NCBI RefSeq assembly: GCF_003931875.1
Contig: NZ_CP034245.1
Span: 1,302,001-1,366,000 of the forward strand
Source of the DNA: Microbacterium sp. 10M-3C3
Lineage (GTDB): Bacteria > Actinomycetota > Actinomycetes > Actinomycetales > Microbacteriaceae
Direction of reading: 5' to 3'
DNA length: 64,000 bases
Part shown: piece by piece, positions 44,968 to 53,434 of the stretch
How positions within the stretch are numbered: the first letter of the stretch is position 1
Layout: the number at the start of each line of letters is the position of its first letter
Notes under the pieces: model-generated
Database searches by the model: none
What the model saw: only the letters and a program-made list of their open reading frames with translations
Told to the model about the DNA's origin: nothing
Translations under genes and position numbers: made by a program

Positions 44968-45486
44968 ATGAGCACGCCGCCCCTGCCGCCCGCGACCGAG
45001 GCCGATCTGTCGGTGCTGCGCGAGCAGCTCGGCCGTCCCGCCCGCGACGTCGTCGGCATCGCCGCGCGCTGCGTGTGCGGCAATCCGACGGTCGTCGCGA
45101 CGTCCCCGCGGCTCTCCGACGGGTCGCCCTTCCCGACGTTCTACTACCTCACCCACCCCGGTGCGACCGCGGCCATGTCGGCCCTGGAGGCCGGGCATGT
45201 CATGCGTGAGTTCACCGACGAGCTCGCCGAGGACGAGGAGCTGCAGGCCGCCTATCGACGCGCACACGAGGCGTACCTGCGCGACCGCGCGGCGTACGGC
45301 GAGCCCGACGAGATCGCGGGCATCTCCGCGGGCGGCATGCCGACGCGCGTGAAGTGCCTGCACGCTCTGGCCGGGCACGCGCTCGCCGCCGGTCCCGGCG
45401 TGAATCCCATCGGCGACCGGGCGCTCGCGCGTGCCGACTGGTCGCCGAGCCGCTGCACCTGCGCGAACCCCGGGGCGACGGGATGA
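44968..45486 (+). CDS. DUF501 domain protein
   Basis: A 172-residue conserved actinobacterial protein of unknown function that almost always follows the divIC-like gene. Conserved parts are LGRPARDVVGIAARCVCGNP, FPTFYYLTHPGATAAMS and the C-terminal GVNPIGDRALARADWSPSRC. Several Cys (CVCG, KCLH, SRCTC) may bind a metal. The ATG lies seven bases after TACCCT. The stop overlaps the protease start in ATGA. Confidence 0.94.
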   Translation: MSTPPLPPATEADLSVLREQLGRPARDVVGIAARCVCGNPTVVATSPRLSDGSPFPTFYYLTHPGATAAMSALEAGHVMREFTDELAEDEELQAAYRRAHEAYLRDRAAYGEPDEIAGISAGGMPTRVKCLHALAGHALAAGPGVNPIGDRALARADWSPSRCTCANPGATG

Positions 45487-46769
45487 GGCGCGTGGTCGCG
45501 GCATCCGTCGCGATCGCACTGACGGTGCTGCTGGCTGGCGCCGCCTCGCCGCCTCCGCCGGTCGCGGAGGACCCGACCGACCCCGTGCGCGCGGGGGAGT
45601 ACTGGCTCGACCAGTACGGCATCCGCCAGGCCTGGCAGACCACGCGCGGCGCGGGCGTCAAGATCGCCGTCATCGACACCGGCGTGGGGCGCACGCCGCC
45701 GGAGTTCGCCGGCGTCGTCGGCGGCACCGATGTGTCCGAGCGCGGCGCGCCCGACGGCCGCACGCCGGTGGGCACGGGCTCCGAGAGCAACCACGGCAGC
45801 TGGGTGGCCTCCCTCGCCGGCGCGCGCGGCTCGGCGGACGGGCGCGGCATGGTCGGCGTCGCCCCCGAGGCGGAGCTGCTGTCGGTGTCGATCGACATCG
45901 AGGGCGAGAAGGTGCCGGTGAGCGACCAGATCGCCGATGCCATCCGGTGGTCGGTCGACGCCGGGGCCAAGGTCATCAACATGTCGCTGACGACCAACAC
46001 GCTCGAGTGGGACCCGTCGTGGGACGACGCGTTCTCGTATGCCTTCGAGAAGGACGTCGTCATCGTCGTGGCCGCGGGCAACCGCGGCAGCGGCACGACA
46101 CGCGTCGGCGCCCCCGCGACCATCCCCGGCGTCCTCACCGTCGGCGGTGTCGACCCCGACGGCGTTGCGAGCGTGGAGGCGTCCACGCAGGGCATCACGA
46201 TCGGCGTCTCTGCGCCGAGCGAGCGGCTCATCGGCGTCTCGGCCGACGGTGCGCTCGTGCAGTGGAACGGCACGAGCGGTGCCGCGCCCATCGTCGCCGG
46301 CATCGCCGCGCTCGTGCGGTCGGCGCATCCCGAGCTCGACGCGAACAATGTCCTCAACCGCCTCATCAGCACTGCCAGGCCGCCGGCAGGCGCGACGCAG
46401 CGGCCCGACGTGCTCTACGGGTACGGTCTCGTGGATGCGGCGGCCGCCGTGTCGGCGACCGTGCCGTCGATCTCGAGCAACCCCATGGGCGACCTCGCGG
46501 AGTGGATCCGGCTCTACCGGCGGGCCGATGCGGCGCCCGCGCCCGCGCCGACGGCCGGACCTGCCGAGATCGCTCCGCTGCCTGCCGCGGACGGCCCGTC
46601 GGCGGCCGGCAGCCCGCTGCTGCCCAGCGCCGAGACGCTTCGGTACGGCACGGTTCCGCTCGTCGCCCTCACGGTGGCCGCTATAATGGTGGTGCTCGGC
46701 CTCACCGCTGCTGCCCGGCGAATCCGTTCGGCCCGCGAGTCTCGCTCGCCGAGTTCTCCATCCATCTGA
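45483..46769 (+). CDS. Mycosin-like S8 serine protease, membrane anchored
   Basis: A 428-residue subtilisin-family protease resembling type VII secretion mycosins. Signal peptide at 1-22, then the catalytic Asp in KIAVIDTGVG, His in SNHGSWVASLAG and Ser in NGTSGAAPIVAG. A Pro/Ala linker precedes the C-terminal membrane helix (LVALTVAAIMVVLGLTAAA) and a basic tail. No ESX genes are near. The helix contains a rare ATA codon that forms a perfect TATAAT. Confidence 0.93.
   Translation: MRRVVAASVAIALTVLLAGAASPPPPVAEDPTDPVRAGEYWLDQYGIRQAWQTTRGAGVKIAVIDTGVGRTPPEFAGVVGGTDVSERGAPDGRTPVGTGSESNHGSWVASLAGARGSADGRGMVGVAPEAELLSVSIDIEGEKVPVSDQIADAIRWSVDAGAKVINMSLTTNTLEWDPSWDDAFSYAFEKDVVIVVAAGNRGSGTTRVGAPATIPGVLTVGGVDPDGVASVEASTQGITIGVSAPSERLIGVSADGALVQWNGTSGAAPIVAGIAALVRSAHPELDANNVLNRLISTARPPAGATQRPDVLYGYGLVDAAAAVSATVPSISSNPMGDLAEWIRLYRRADAAPAPAPTAGPAEIAPLPAADGPSAAGSPLLPSAETLRYGTVPLVALTVAAIMVVLGLTAAARRIRSARESRSPSSPSI
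46682..46687 (+). promoter_or_regulatory. TATAAT inside the protease gene, candidate ndh promoter
   Basis: A consensus -10 in GC-rich coding DNA, 97 bp before the ndh start. It depends on the rare ATA codon. No convincing -35 is seen 17-18 bp upstream. Confidence 0.4.
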
Positions 46770-46784
46770 GGAGTGCGTCCCACC

Positions 46785-48203
46785 GTGACCACCACCGTGC
46801 CCCGAATCCTCATCGTCGGCGGCGGCTACGCCGGCTTCTACACCGCGTGGAAGCTCGAGAAGCACCTGCGCCGCGGCGAGGCCGAAGTCACGATCGTCGA
46901 CCCGCTGCCGTACATGACGTACCAGCCGTTCCTCCCCGAGGTCGCCGCCGGCTCGATCGAGCCGCGTCACTCGGTGGTCGCGCTCCGTCGTCACCTCGAC
47001 AAGACGTCTGTCGTCGCGGCGAAGGTCACCGGCATCGACCACGCCAACAAGGTCGCCACGATCACGCCCATCGTGGGTGAGCCGTACCAGCAGGAGTACG
47101 ACCAGATCGTCGTCACCGCCGGCGCCGTCTCGCGCACCTTCCCGATCCCCGGCATCGCCGAGAACGCGATCGGCCTGAAGACGATCGAGGAGGCCGTCGC
47201 CATCCGCGACCGCCTGCTCTCCAACTTCGACAAGGCGTCGGTGCTGCCCCCCGGACCCGAGCGCGAGCGCCTGCTCACGGTCGTCGTCGTCGGCGGCGGC
47301 TTCGCGGGCATCGAGGTCTTCGCCGAGCTGCGCTCGTTCGCGTCGTCGCTGCTGAACAAGTACCCGTCGCTGTCGTTCGACGAGACGCACTTCCACCTCA
47401 TCGAGGCGATGGGGCGCATCATGCCCGAGGTGTCGCTGAAGACGAGCGAGTGGGTGCTGAAGGACCTCGCCAAGCGCGGCGCCTACGTGCACCTCGACAC
47501 CCAGGTGACCGGTGCGATCGACGGCAACGTCGAGCTCTCCACCGGCGAGGTCATCCCCACCGACATCATCGTGTGGACCGCGGGCGTCATGGCCAACCCC
47601 ACCGTCGTACGCGGCGGCGACCTGCCCGTCGAGGAGCGCGGCCGGATCCGCACCCGTCCCGACCTGCGCGTCGGCACCGCCGAGGAAGCGGTCGAGGGCG
47701 CGTGGGCCGCCGGTGACGTCGCGGCCGTGCCCGACCTGTCGGGTGGCGGCGTCGGCGGCTACTGCGTGCCGAACGCGCAGCACGCCGTGCGTCAGGGCAA
47801 GCTGCTCGCGAAGAACATCGTCGCCGTGCTCCGGGGTGAGGAGCCCAAGGAGTACTTCCACAAGAACCTCGGCGCCGTCGCCGGTCTCGGCGTGTACGAC
47901 GGGGTCTTCCAGTCGGGCAAGATCGCGGTCAAGGGTCTCATCGCGTGGTTCATGCACCGCGGCTACCACGGCCTCGCGATGCCCACGTGGGAGCGCAAGC
48001 TCCGCGTCGTCGGCGACTGGATCGGCGGCTTCTTCCTCGGGCGCGACATCGTGAACCTCGAGGCGGTCCAGACGCCCCGCGCCGTGTTCGAGGAGTTCGC
48101 CGCGCGCCCGCGCCCGACCGCTCCCGCCCCGGTCGAAGAGGCTAAGCCGGCCGCCAAGCGTCCCGCCAAGGCCAAGACCGAGAAGGTCGCCGCCCAGGGC
48201 TGA
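46785..48203 (+). CDS. ndh: Type II NADH dehydrogenase (NDH-2)
   Basis: A 472-residue non-proton-pumping NADH:quinone oxidoreductase. FAD site ILIVGGGYAGFYTAWKLE at residues 8-25, NADH site VVVVGGGFAGIEVFAELR near 165, and the VWTAGV and AAGDVAAVPD segments are typical. The C-terminus has an amphipathic membrane-binding part (IAWFMHRGYHG and WIGGFFLGRD) and a Lys/Ala/Pro-rich tail. GTG 46785 is preferred because GAGGAG lies 11 bases upstream; GTG 46773 overlaps that site. It is followed by a strong terminator. Confidence 0.95.
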   Translation: MTTTVPRILIVGGGYAGFYTAWKLEKHLRRGEAEVTIVDPLPYMTYQPFLPEVAAGSIEPRHSVVALRRHLDKTSVVAAKVTGIDHANKVATITPIVGEPYQQEYDQIVVTAGAVSRTFPIPGIAENAIGLKTIEEAVAIRDRLLSNFDKASVLPPGPERERLLTVVVVGGGFAGIEVFAELRSFASSLLNKYPSLSFDETHFHLIEAMGRIMPEVSLKTSEWVLKDLAKRGAYVHLDTQVTGAIDGNVELSTGEVIPTDIIVWTAGVMANPTVVRGGDLPVEERGRIRTRPDLRVGTAEEAVEGAWAAGDVAAVPDLSGGGVGGYCVPNAQHAVRQGKLLAKNIVAVLRGEEPKEYFHKNLGAVAGLGVYDGVFQSGKIAVKGLIAWFMHRGYHGLAMPTWERKLRVVGDWIGGFFLGRDIVNLEAVQTPRAVFEEFAARPRPTAPAPVEEAKPAAKRPAKAKTEKVAAQG

Positions 48204-48214
48204 CGCTCACTCGT

Positions 48215-48250
48215 CAAGAACCCCTGCCCCGTGTCGGGCAGGGGTTCTTG
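48215..48250 (+). terminator. Strong hairpin terminator of ndh
   Basis: CAAGAACCCCTGCCC (48215-48229) pairs perfectly over 15 bp with GGGCAGGGGTTCTTG (48236-48250) around a six-base loop. The TTCTT at the 3' side of the stem provides a modest U-rich end. Confidence 0.85.
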
Positions 48251-48306
48251 CATGTGCACGGGCGGTAGCGTGGATGCGGCGGCGTCGACGTCGCCCGCGA
48301 CCGCGA

Positions 48307-48379
48307 GCCCCCGTAGCCCAATGGCAGAGGCAGGCGACTTAAAATCGCTTCAGTGTGGGTTCGAGTCCCACCGGGGGTA
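48307..48379 (+). tRNA. tRNA-Leu (TAA anticodon) with short variable loop
   Basis: A 73-nt cloverleaf: acceptor GCCCCCG / CGGGGGT with a G-U end pair, D-arm with AATGGCA, anticodon stem GGCGA / TCGCT, loop CTTAAAA (anticodon TAA), T-arm GTGGG-TTCGAGT-CCCAC and discriminator A. The variable region is only five bases (TCAGT), unlike the long arm of normal bacterial tRNA-Leu. CCA is not encoded. Confidence 0.9.
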
Positions 48380-48442
48380 CGGCCGGCCACTCGGCCGCGA
48401 GCCCGCGCGGGGCGGCCGGACCGGCCGCCCCGCGCACAGGCG

Positions 48443-49279
48443 CTAGGACTGGATGAACGCCAGCAGGTCGGGATTCAGCACGTCCGCGTGGGTCGTGAGC
48501 ATCCCGTGCGGGTAGCCCTCGTAGATCTTCAGCGTCGAGTTCTGCAGGAGCTCGTGCTGCTTGAGCGCCGCGTCCTTGTAGGGCACGATCTGGTCATCGT
48601 CGCCCTGCATGACCAGCACCGGCACCGTGATCGCCTTGAGGTCCTCGGTCTGGTCGGTCTCGGAGAACGCCTTGATGCCGAGATAGTGGGCCAGTGCGCT
48701 GCCGGTCATGCCCTGGCGCCACCAGTTGTCCACCACCGGCTCCGACACCGTGGCGCCCTCGCGGTTGAAGCCGTAGAACGGACCGGACGCGACGGCGCGG
48801 AAGAAGTCCGCGCGATTGGCCGCGAGGGCCTCGCGGAAGCCGTCGAACACGGAGATGTCGGTGCCCTCGGGGTTGGCGTCGGTCTTCACCATGAGCGGCG
48901 GCACGGAGGCCACCAGCACAGCCTTCGCGACCCGGCCCTGCGGCTGGCCGTACTGAGCGACGTAGCGGGCGACCTGGCCGCCGCCGGTGGAGTGTCCGAT
49001 GTGCACCGCGTTGCGCAGGTCGAGGTGCTCGACGACGGCGCTCACGTCGCTCGCGTAGTGGTCCATGTCGTGGCCGGTGTCGATCTGCGACGAGCGTCCG
49101 TGTCCGCGGCGGTCGGACGCGACGACGCGGAACCCCTTCGAGAGGAAGTAGAGCATCTGGGCGTCCCAGTCGTCAGAGGACAGCGGCCATCCGTGATGGA
49201 AGACGATCGGCTGGGCGTCCTTCGGACCCCAGTCCTTGAAGAAGATCTCGGCGCCGTCGGCGGTCGTGATGAAGGGCAT
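48443..49279 (-). CDS. Alpha/beta hydrolase, cofactor-free chloroperoxidase type
   Basis: A 278-residue hydrolase very close in pattern to bacterial non-heme chloroperoxidases/esterases. Features are the oxyanion segment FHHGWPLSSDDWD, RGHGRSSQ, the nucleophile elbow GHSTGGGQVARYVA (Ser near 98), GDDDQIVPY with the acid, and the His in GYPHGMLTTHAD. Halogenating activity in this group is perhydrolysis-based. It is the second gene after the other hydrolase, 67 bp downstream, with AAAGG before ATG. Confidence 0.93.
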   Translation of the reverse strand: MPFITTADGAEIFFKDWGPKDAQPIVFHHGWPLSSDDWDAQMLYFLSKGFRVVASDRRGHGRSSQIDTGHDMDHYASDVSAVVEHLDLRNAVHIGHSTGGGQVARYVAQYGQPQGRVAKAVLVASVPPLMVKTDANPEGTDISVFDGFREALAANRADFFRAVASGPFYGFNREGATVSEPVVDNWWRQGMTGSALAHYLGIKAFSETDQTEDLKAITVPVLVMQGDDDQIVPYKDAALKQHELLQNSTLKIYEGYPHGMLTTHADVLNPDLLAFIQS

Positions 49280-49346
49280 GGTGGAACCTTTCGTTGCGGG
49301 TGGTGTCCGGGGGATCCCGGACGTGGGGGAAGGTGACGGGGGAGGG

Positions 49347-50060
49347 TCAGCCGAGCTCGGCGATCGCGTCGGTGATGACCTTCGTCACGTCGGCGGGGTT
49401 CGAGTGCATGAGCAGGTGCGGGCCGTCGATCTCGACGACCGAGCGCAGGCCGGCCCGCTGGTAGCCGAACCGCTCGACGTCGGGGTTGATCGTGTGGTCG
49501 GCGGCGGCGACGATGCCCCACGCGGGCTTCGTCTTCCACGCCGCGACCGGTGCGTTCTCGCCGAACGCGAGCGCGGCGAGGGGACGCTGCGATACGGCGA
49601 GCACCTCGGCATCCGCGCGGTCGATGCCCTTGGCGAAGATGTCAGGGAACGCCGACACGTTCACCGACACGTCGGTGCCCGGTTCGGCCCCCTCGATGGG
49701 GAAGGGCGTGTAGATGAGGTTCGCGGCCAGGTCGGAGTCGGGGAAGCCGCCCTGCAGCTGTCCGAGACTCTCGCCCTCGTCGAGCGCGTAACCCGCGATG
49801 TAGACGAGCCCCACGACGTTCTCCGCCGCGCCGGCGACGGTGATGACCGCGCCGCCGTAGCTGTGACCGACCAGCAGCACCGGCCCGTCGATCTCCTCGA
49901 CGACGGAGCGGATGTACGCGGAGTCGCCGAGGAGGCTCCGGTTGGGGACGGCCGGCACCGAAACGCGGAAGCCCCGGTCCAGGAGCATGCGGGTGACGGG
50001 TGCGAAGCTCGCCGCGTCGGCGAACGCGCCGTGGACGAGGACGACGGTGGGGGAGGGCAT
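49347..50060 (-). CDS. Alpha/beta hydrolase (small esterase type)
   Basis: A 237-residue hydrolase. LVHGAFADAASFAPV provides the oxyanion hole, LVGHSYGGAVIT the nucleophile Ser, and SVVEIDGPHLLMHSNPADV the C-terminal His. It resembles the PnbA-unrelated esterases often annotated simply as alpha/beta hydrolase next to chloroperoxidase-like genes. A perfect 14-bp palindrome and a TAGCGT hexamer lie just upstream. Confidence 0.9.
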   Translation of the reverse strand: MPSPTVVLVHGAFADAASFAPVTRMLLDRGFRVSVPAVPNRSLLGDSAYIRSVVEEIDGPVLLVGHSYGGAVITVAGAAENVVGLVYIAGYALDEGESLGQLQGGFPDSDLAANLIYTPFPIEGAEPGTDVSVNVSAFPDIFAKGIDRADAEVLAVSQRPLAALAFGENAPVAAWKTKPAWGIVAAADHTINPDVERFGYQRAGLRSVVEIDGPHLLMHSNPADVTKVITDAIAELG

Positions 50061-50083
50061 CGGCGGAGGGCCTTTCTCGAGGG

Positions 50084-50097
50084 GTGACGATCGTCAC
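50084..50097. promoter_or_regulatory. 14-bp palindrome upstream of the hydrolase operon
   Basis: GTGACGATCGTCAC is its own reverse complement. It touches the probable -10 TAGCGT (minus strand, 50096-50101) and covers the expected transcription start, so it is a good operator candidate for one of the two adjacent regulators. Confidence 0.5.
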
Positions 50098-50157
50098 GCT
50101 ACGAGCCTCGGGTCGCGCTGTCGTGGCCCTCCCCGGCCCCCTCTCGAGGTCGGTCGC

Positions 50158-51117
50158 TCAGCGCGCAGACGTGCGCGGATGCGGTGCCGCATCCCTCGGG
50201 CCGGTGCCGCGGTATCTCGCCAACCGAGTGCCCGACGTCGGGGTGGGCGGGTTCTCGGGCAGCTCGATCGTGCCGGCCGCGAGCGCATCCTGCAGCTCTT
50301 TGAGCGCGCGCTCGCCGAGGGTTCCGGGTGCGCCGTAGCAGATGACCGTGTACAGCCCGGGGTGTGCCTCGAGCACCTGCCAGCTCATGTCGACCCAGCC
50401 GTGCTGCGCGAAGTAGTTGGGAGAGACTCCGAAGCTCAGGGGGAACTGCTGGTGCTCCTCCCACATGCAGCGGAAGTCCACGTCTTCGAGGAGCAGCTCG
50501 ACGATCTCCTGCCAGCGCGCGTCCGACGGGTTGCCGTAGTAGCGCAGCCGGGAGATGGTCGCCCGGCTGCCGTTCAACCACGACGGCAGCGCGCGCACCT
50601 CGGGCGTCGCCTCGAAGTGCATGAGGGCGAGGTTGTTGCCGACCTCGACGTAGCCGGGCGCGAGCGCGCGGATCAGGTCGTTCACGACGAGGATGTCCTG
50701 GTTGCGGTCGATCATGTACGCCGCCGTGTGGTCCCAATGCGTGATCATCTCGACGAGCCCCGGCGGGGGCTCCTCGCCCTCGTGCACCTCGAACGGCGCC
50801 TCCGCGTCGGGCAGGGCGAGCCGGAGGAGGTACGCCGTGCCGGCGCGGTCGAGCTGCAGCGCGTGGGCGAGCGACTTGCACACCTGCAGCGAAATCTGAT
50901 GCCCGCTGCCCTGCTCGAGGCGGCGGTAGTAGTCGGAACTGATGCCCGCGAGCCGAGCGACCTCTTCGCGGCGCAGCCCCTGCACGCGCCGGCGGTCGTC
51001 GGTCGGCAAGCCCGCCATCTCGGGCGTCAGCGCGGCCCTGCGAGCACGGAGGAAGCGTGCCAGAGCGCTCTTTTCGGGGGGATGCGGGAGCGGTTCCACG
51101 CCTCCATGATGCCTCAT
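50158..51117 (-). CDS. XRE-type regulator with MmyB-like ligand domain
   Basis: A 319-residue regulator. The HTH is RREEVARLAGISSDYYRRLE with QGSGHQISLQV, preceded by FLRARRAALTPEMAGLP, the family's usual N-terminus. Residues 120-280 are a PAS-like MmyB domain (AYMIDRNQDILVVNDLIRAL), thought to bind fatty-acid-like ligands. The last 40 residues are a variable tail. The gene is upstream of and parallel to the hydrolase pair and diverges from a TetR gene. Hydrolase control is inferred from position. Confidence 0.92.
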   Translation of the reverse strand: MRHHGGVEPLPHPPEKSALARFLRARRAALTPEMAGLPTDDRRRVQGLRREEVARLAGISSDYYRRLEQGSGHQISLQVCKSLAHALQLDRAGTAYLLRLALPDAEAPFEVHEGEEPPPGLVEMITHWDHTAAYMIDRNQDILVVNDLIRALAPGYVEVGNNLALMHFEATPEVRALPSWLNGSRATISRLRYYGNPSDARWQEIVELLLEDVDFRCMWEEHQQFPLSFGVSPNYFAQHGWVDMSWQVLEAHPGLYTVICYGAPGTLGERALKELQDALAAGTIELPENPPTPTSGTRLARYRGTGPRDAAPHPRTSAR

Positions 51118-51151
51118 TTGCGCAGCGTCCCTGGCGCCGTGACGGGGACAA

Positions 51152-51179
51152 ACCGACTGGTCGGTCGGTACGCTAGTAT
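51152..51179 (+). promoter_or_regulatory. TetR operator and leaderless promoter
   Basis: ACCGACtgGTCGGT (51152-51165) is a perfect 6+6 palindrome lying where the -35 should be, and TAGTAT (51174-51179) is followed by six bases and the ATG of the TetR gene. The layout suggests autorepression. Confidence 0.6.
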
Positions 51180-51185
51180 CAGCTG

Positions 51186-51710
51186 ATGCGCGACCATGTC
51201 CTCGCCGCCGCCCGCGCCCTCACCATCGCGACCGGCGTCGTGCCGTCGCTGAACGCGGTGGTCGCTGCGGCGGGGGTGTCCAAAGGCGGACTCATGCATC
51301 ACTTCCCGACGCGCACCGACCTGATCGTCGGCCTCGCACGGATGTCGCTTCATGAGATCGACGCGGCCATGACGGATGCGGCCGCGCGAGGCGACGCCGC
51401 GCCGACCTGGCTCCGATTGTCGCGCCCGGATGCGTCCGAGCGGGCACTTCTGCAGGCCCTCGCCGTCTCGTTCCGTTCGAGCGATCCCAAGTCCGCGGTT
51501 CTGCTGGACGAGGCCCGTTCGGCGCTGGCGAGGTGGGAGCGCATGATCGAGGAGGAAGTGGGCGACGCGATGCGTGCGCGAGTGATCCGGCTGGTTGGCG
51601 ACGGCCTCGTCGCCAACGCGATCGCCGGGGTCGAACCGGAACCCGTCGATCTCGTGACCCTGTCCGCCTCCCTCATCGGTCCAGCCGCAGCCCCCGGACG
51701 GCACGGGTGA
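51186..51710 (+). CDS. TetR family transcriptional regulator
   Basis: A 174-residue repressor. The HTH region is VAAAGVSKGGLMHHFPTRTDL (about 28-48), the hallmark of TetR proteins; the remaining helices form a small ligand domain. It starts leaderlessly at ATG 51186. The stop overlaps the GTG start of the GAP-like exporter gene, so the exporter is the likely regulated target. Confidence 0.93.
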   Translation: MRDHVLAAARALTIATGVVPSLNAVVAAAGVSKGGLMHHFPTRTDLIVGLARMSLHEIDAAMTDAAARGDAAPTWLRLSRPDASERALLQALAVSFRSSDPKSAVLLDEARSALARWERMIEEEVGDAMRARVIRLVGDGLVANAIAGVEPEPVDLVTLSASLIGPAAAPGRHG

Positions 51711-52374
51711 CCGGGGTGCTCCTTCTCGGAATCGCCGGGCTCGCGCTCCTCGACTCGCTGAATCCGGCGACGATCGTCGCCGTCACGCTGATCCTCATCG
51801 CCGCTCCCCGCCGCGCCGCGCTCGTTGCCGGTATGGCCGTGAGCGGTGCGGCGATCACCGTCTTCGCGGTCGGCGCAGCGCTCTTCCTCTCCGCCGGAGC
51901 CGCGGCCGGTGCGGTCGCGGGCATCACCGTCGCGCTGCGCTTCCTCGCCTTCGGCGCGGCGGCGGTCGCACTCGTCGTCGCAGGCGTGCGTCGCCTGCGC
52001 GACCGACCCCGTCGGCCGATCACCCTGCCGGCCTGGTTCTCGGGTGGACCGCACTCCCGTTCGGGGTGCTTCTGACGGGAGCCGATCTGCCCAACGCGTT
52101 CCCCTACTTCGTCGCGATCGAACGCCTCCTGTCGATCGGCGTGCCGCCAGGGCGCGGCCTCCTCATCCTGGCTGGGTACGCGGTCGTCTATTGCCTGCCG
52201 TGCGTGGTCCTCCTCATCGTGGGGCTCTCTGCACGGACGGCGGTTCGCGCTCGCCTCGAGGCGCTCGTCGCCCGGTTCGGCACCGGCACGGTTCGCCGCT
52301 CCGTGCCGACCGCGGGAGGCTTGATGCTGCTCGGGTTCGCCGTCGGGTCCATTCCATTCTGGCTGCTCGCATGA
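51707..52374 (+). pseudogene. GAP-like membrane exporter split by a frameshift
   Basis: The first half (51707-52075, 122 residues) begins VTGVLLLGIAGLALLDSLNP, the typical N-terminus of GAP/Sap-type six-helix exporters, and stops early after PAWFSGGPHSRSGCF. The second half lies in the -1 frame: WTALPFGVLLTGADLPNAFP starts at 52045, and it runs to 52374 with three more helices. The switch falls near 52040-52050. It may be a real mutation, a sequencing error or frameshifting; GTG 52066 could also start a separate half-protein. Confidence 0.75.
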
Positions 52375-52412
52375 CCTGGCCCCGGCCGGAGGGTCCGCGG
52401 GCCGCCTGTCGC

Positions 52413-52715
52413 TCAGCGGGAGAAAGTCAGGTCGACCGTGCCCGTGCGCACGACGAGCGCCCCGCGGGACCGCTGCGCGACGAAGAGTGTGTGCGTGCAG
52501 GAGCGGCAGCGCACGAGCGCCGAGTTCTGCTCGAGCTCGACGACCGCCTGCGCGAGCACGTAGGCGTCGGAGCAGTGCGCGCATTCCAGGCGCACCATCG
52601 TCGGGTCGGGACCCAGTGCGTCCTGCAGCAGACCTGCGAGCGCGTTGCCGTCGACGATGCTGACGACGGCGTGCTCGGTGGTCGGGTGACCCGCGGCCGC
52701 GTGCTCAGCCATCAT
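52413..52715 (-). CDS. DUF6510-type small Cys protein
   Basis: A 100-residue protein with two CxxC pairs, LECAHCSDAY and VRCRSCTHTL, forming a probable zinc ribbon. It is regularly found after a ferredoxin-reductase-like gene and a sulfite-oxidase-like gene; I assign DUF6510 from that context. GGAGG lies before the double ATG and the start overlaps the reductase stop. Its role is unknown. Confidence 0.85.
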   Translation of the reverse strand: MMAEHAAAGHPTTEHAVVSIVDGNALAGLLQDALGPDPTMVRLECAHCSDAYVLAQAVVELEQNSALVRCRSCTHTLFVAQRSRGALVVRTGTVDLTFSR

Positions 52716-53434
52716 GCACCTCCGAATCGTTCGGTCTTCACGCGCGCCGGGTCGTGCCCGAGCGCCACCAGAGCGGATGCCACGGCCTCGACGAAGCCCG
52801 TCGGGCCGCACACGAACACGGCGGGGCGCTCGTCGGGCGCGAACGTCCGGGCCGTCAGCACGTCGCGGCCCACGCGGCCGACAGGACCGCTCCAGCCCTC
52901 CGGCCCGCGCCGCGTGTACACCCAATCCACCGTCACCCCGGCATCGGCCAGGCGTTCCACCTCGTCGCGGTAGATCGCGTCCTCGGGAGAGCGGACGGAG
53001 TACAGCAGGCGGAAGGGCGCGGTTGAGCCAGAGGCGGCGCGGGCGCGCGCCATCGCGAGCAGCGGCACGATGCCCGAGCCGCCGGCGATCAGCTGCACGG
53101 GGGAGGGGTCGTCGTCGTGCCACACGAAGAAGCCGCCGAGCGGACCCTTCACCTCGAGCTGATCGCCCGGCTGCACGTCCTCGACGAGGTACGGCGAGAC
53201 CTCGCCGTCCGGCACCTCGTCGACCGCCAGCTCGACGCGATCGCCCGCACCGGAGGAGGCGATCGAGTACGACCGCACCGCCTGGTAGCCGTCCTCCGCG
53301 GTCAGGCGCAGGTCGAGGTGCTGGCCGGGGAGGTTGCCCGGCCATCCCGGCACGTGCAGCCGCAGGATCCGGGCCGTGGGGGTGGCCGGCTCGACCTCGG
53401 CGACCGACGCCGGTGCCCAGCCGCCGACGATCAC
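52712..53434 (-). CDS. Ferredoxin-NADP reductase-like flavoprotein
   Basis: A 240-residue FAD/NAD(P) reductase. The FAD block is VRSYSIASSG, the phosphate/NAD site start is LIAGGSGIVPLLAM and the closing block is VFVCGPTGFVEAV. No iron-sulfur domain is attached. GTG 53434 is chosen because GAGGAG is at the right distance and it overlaps the stop of the upstream gene; a GTG 21 bases earlier is less likely. It probably supplies electrons to, or takes them from, the molybdenum enzyme encoded upstream. Confidence 0.9.
   Translation of the reverse strand: MIVGGWAPASVAEVEPATPTARILRLHVPGWPGNLPGQHLDLRLTAEDGYQAVRSYSIASSGAGDRVELAVDEVPDGEVSPYLVEDVQPGDQLEVKGPLGGFFVWHDDDPSPVQLIAGGSGIVPLLAMARARAASGSTAPFRLLYSVRSPEDAIYRDEVERLADAGVTVDWVYTRRGPEGWSGPVGRVGRDVLTARTFAPDERPAVFVCGPTGFVEAVASALVALGHDPARVKTERFGGA

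Noticed and set aside
45483-46769. Mycosin gene as evidence for a type VII secretion locus
   Set aside because: No EccB, EccC, EccD or WXG100 gene lies nearby; the gene sits in the conserved DUF501-ndh setting.
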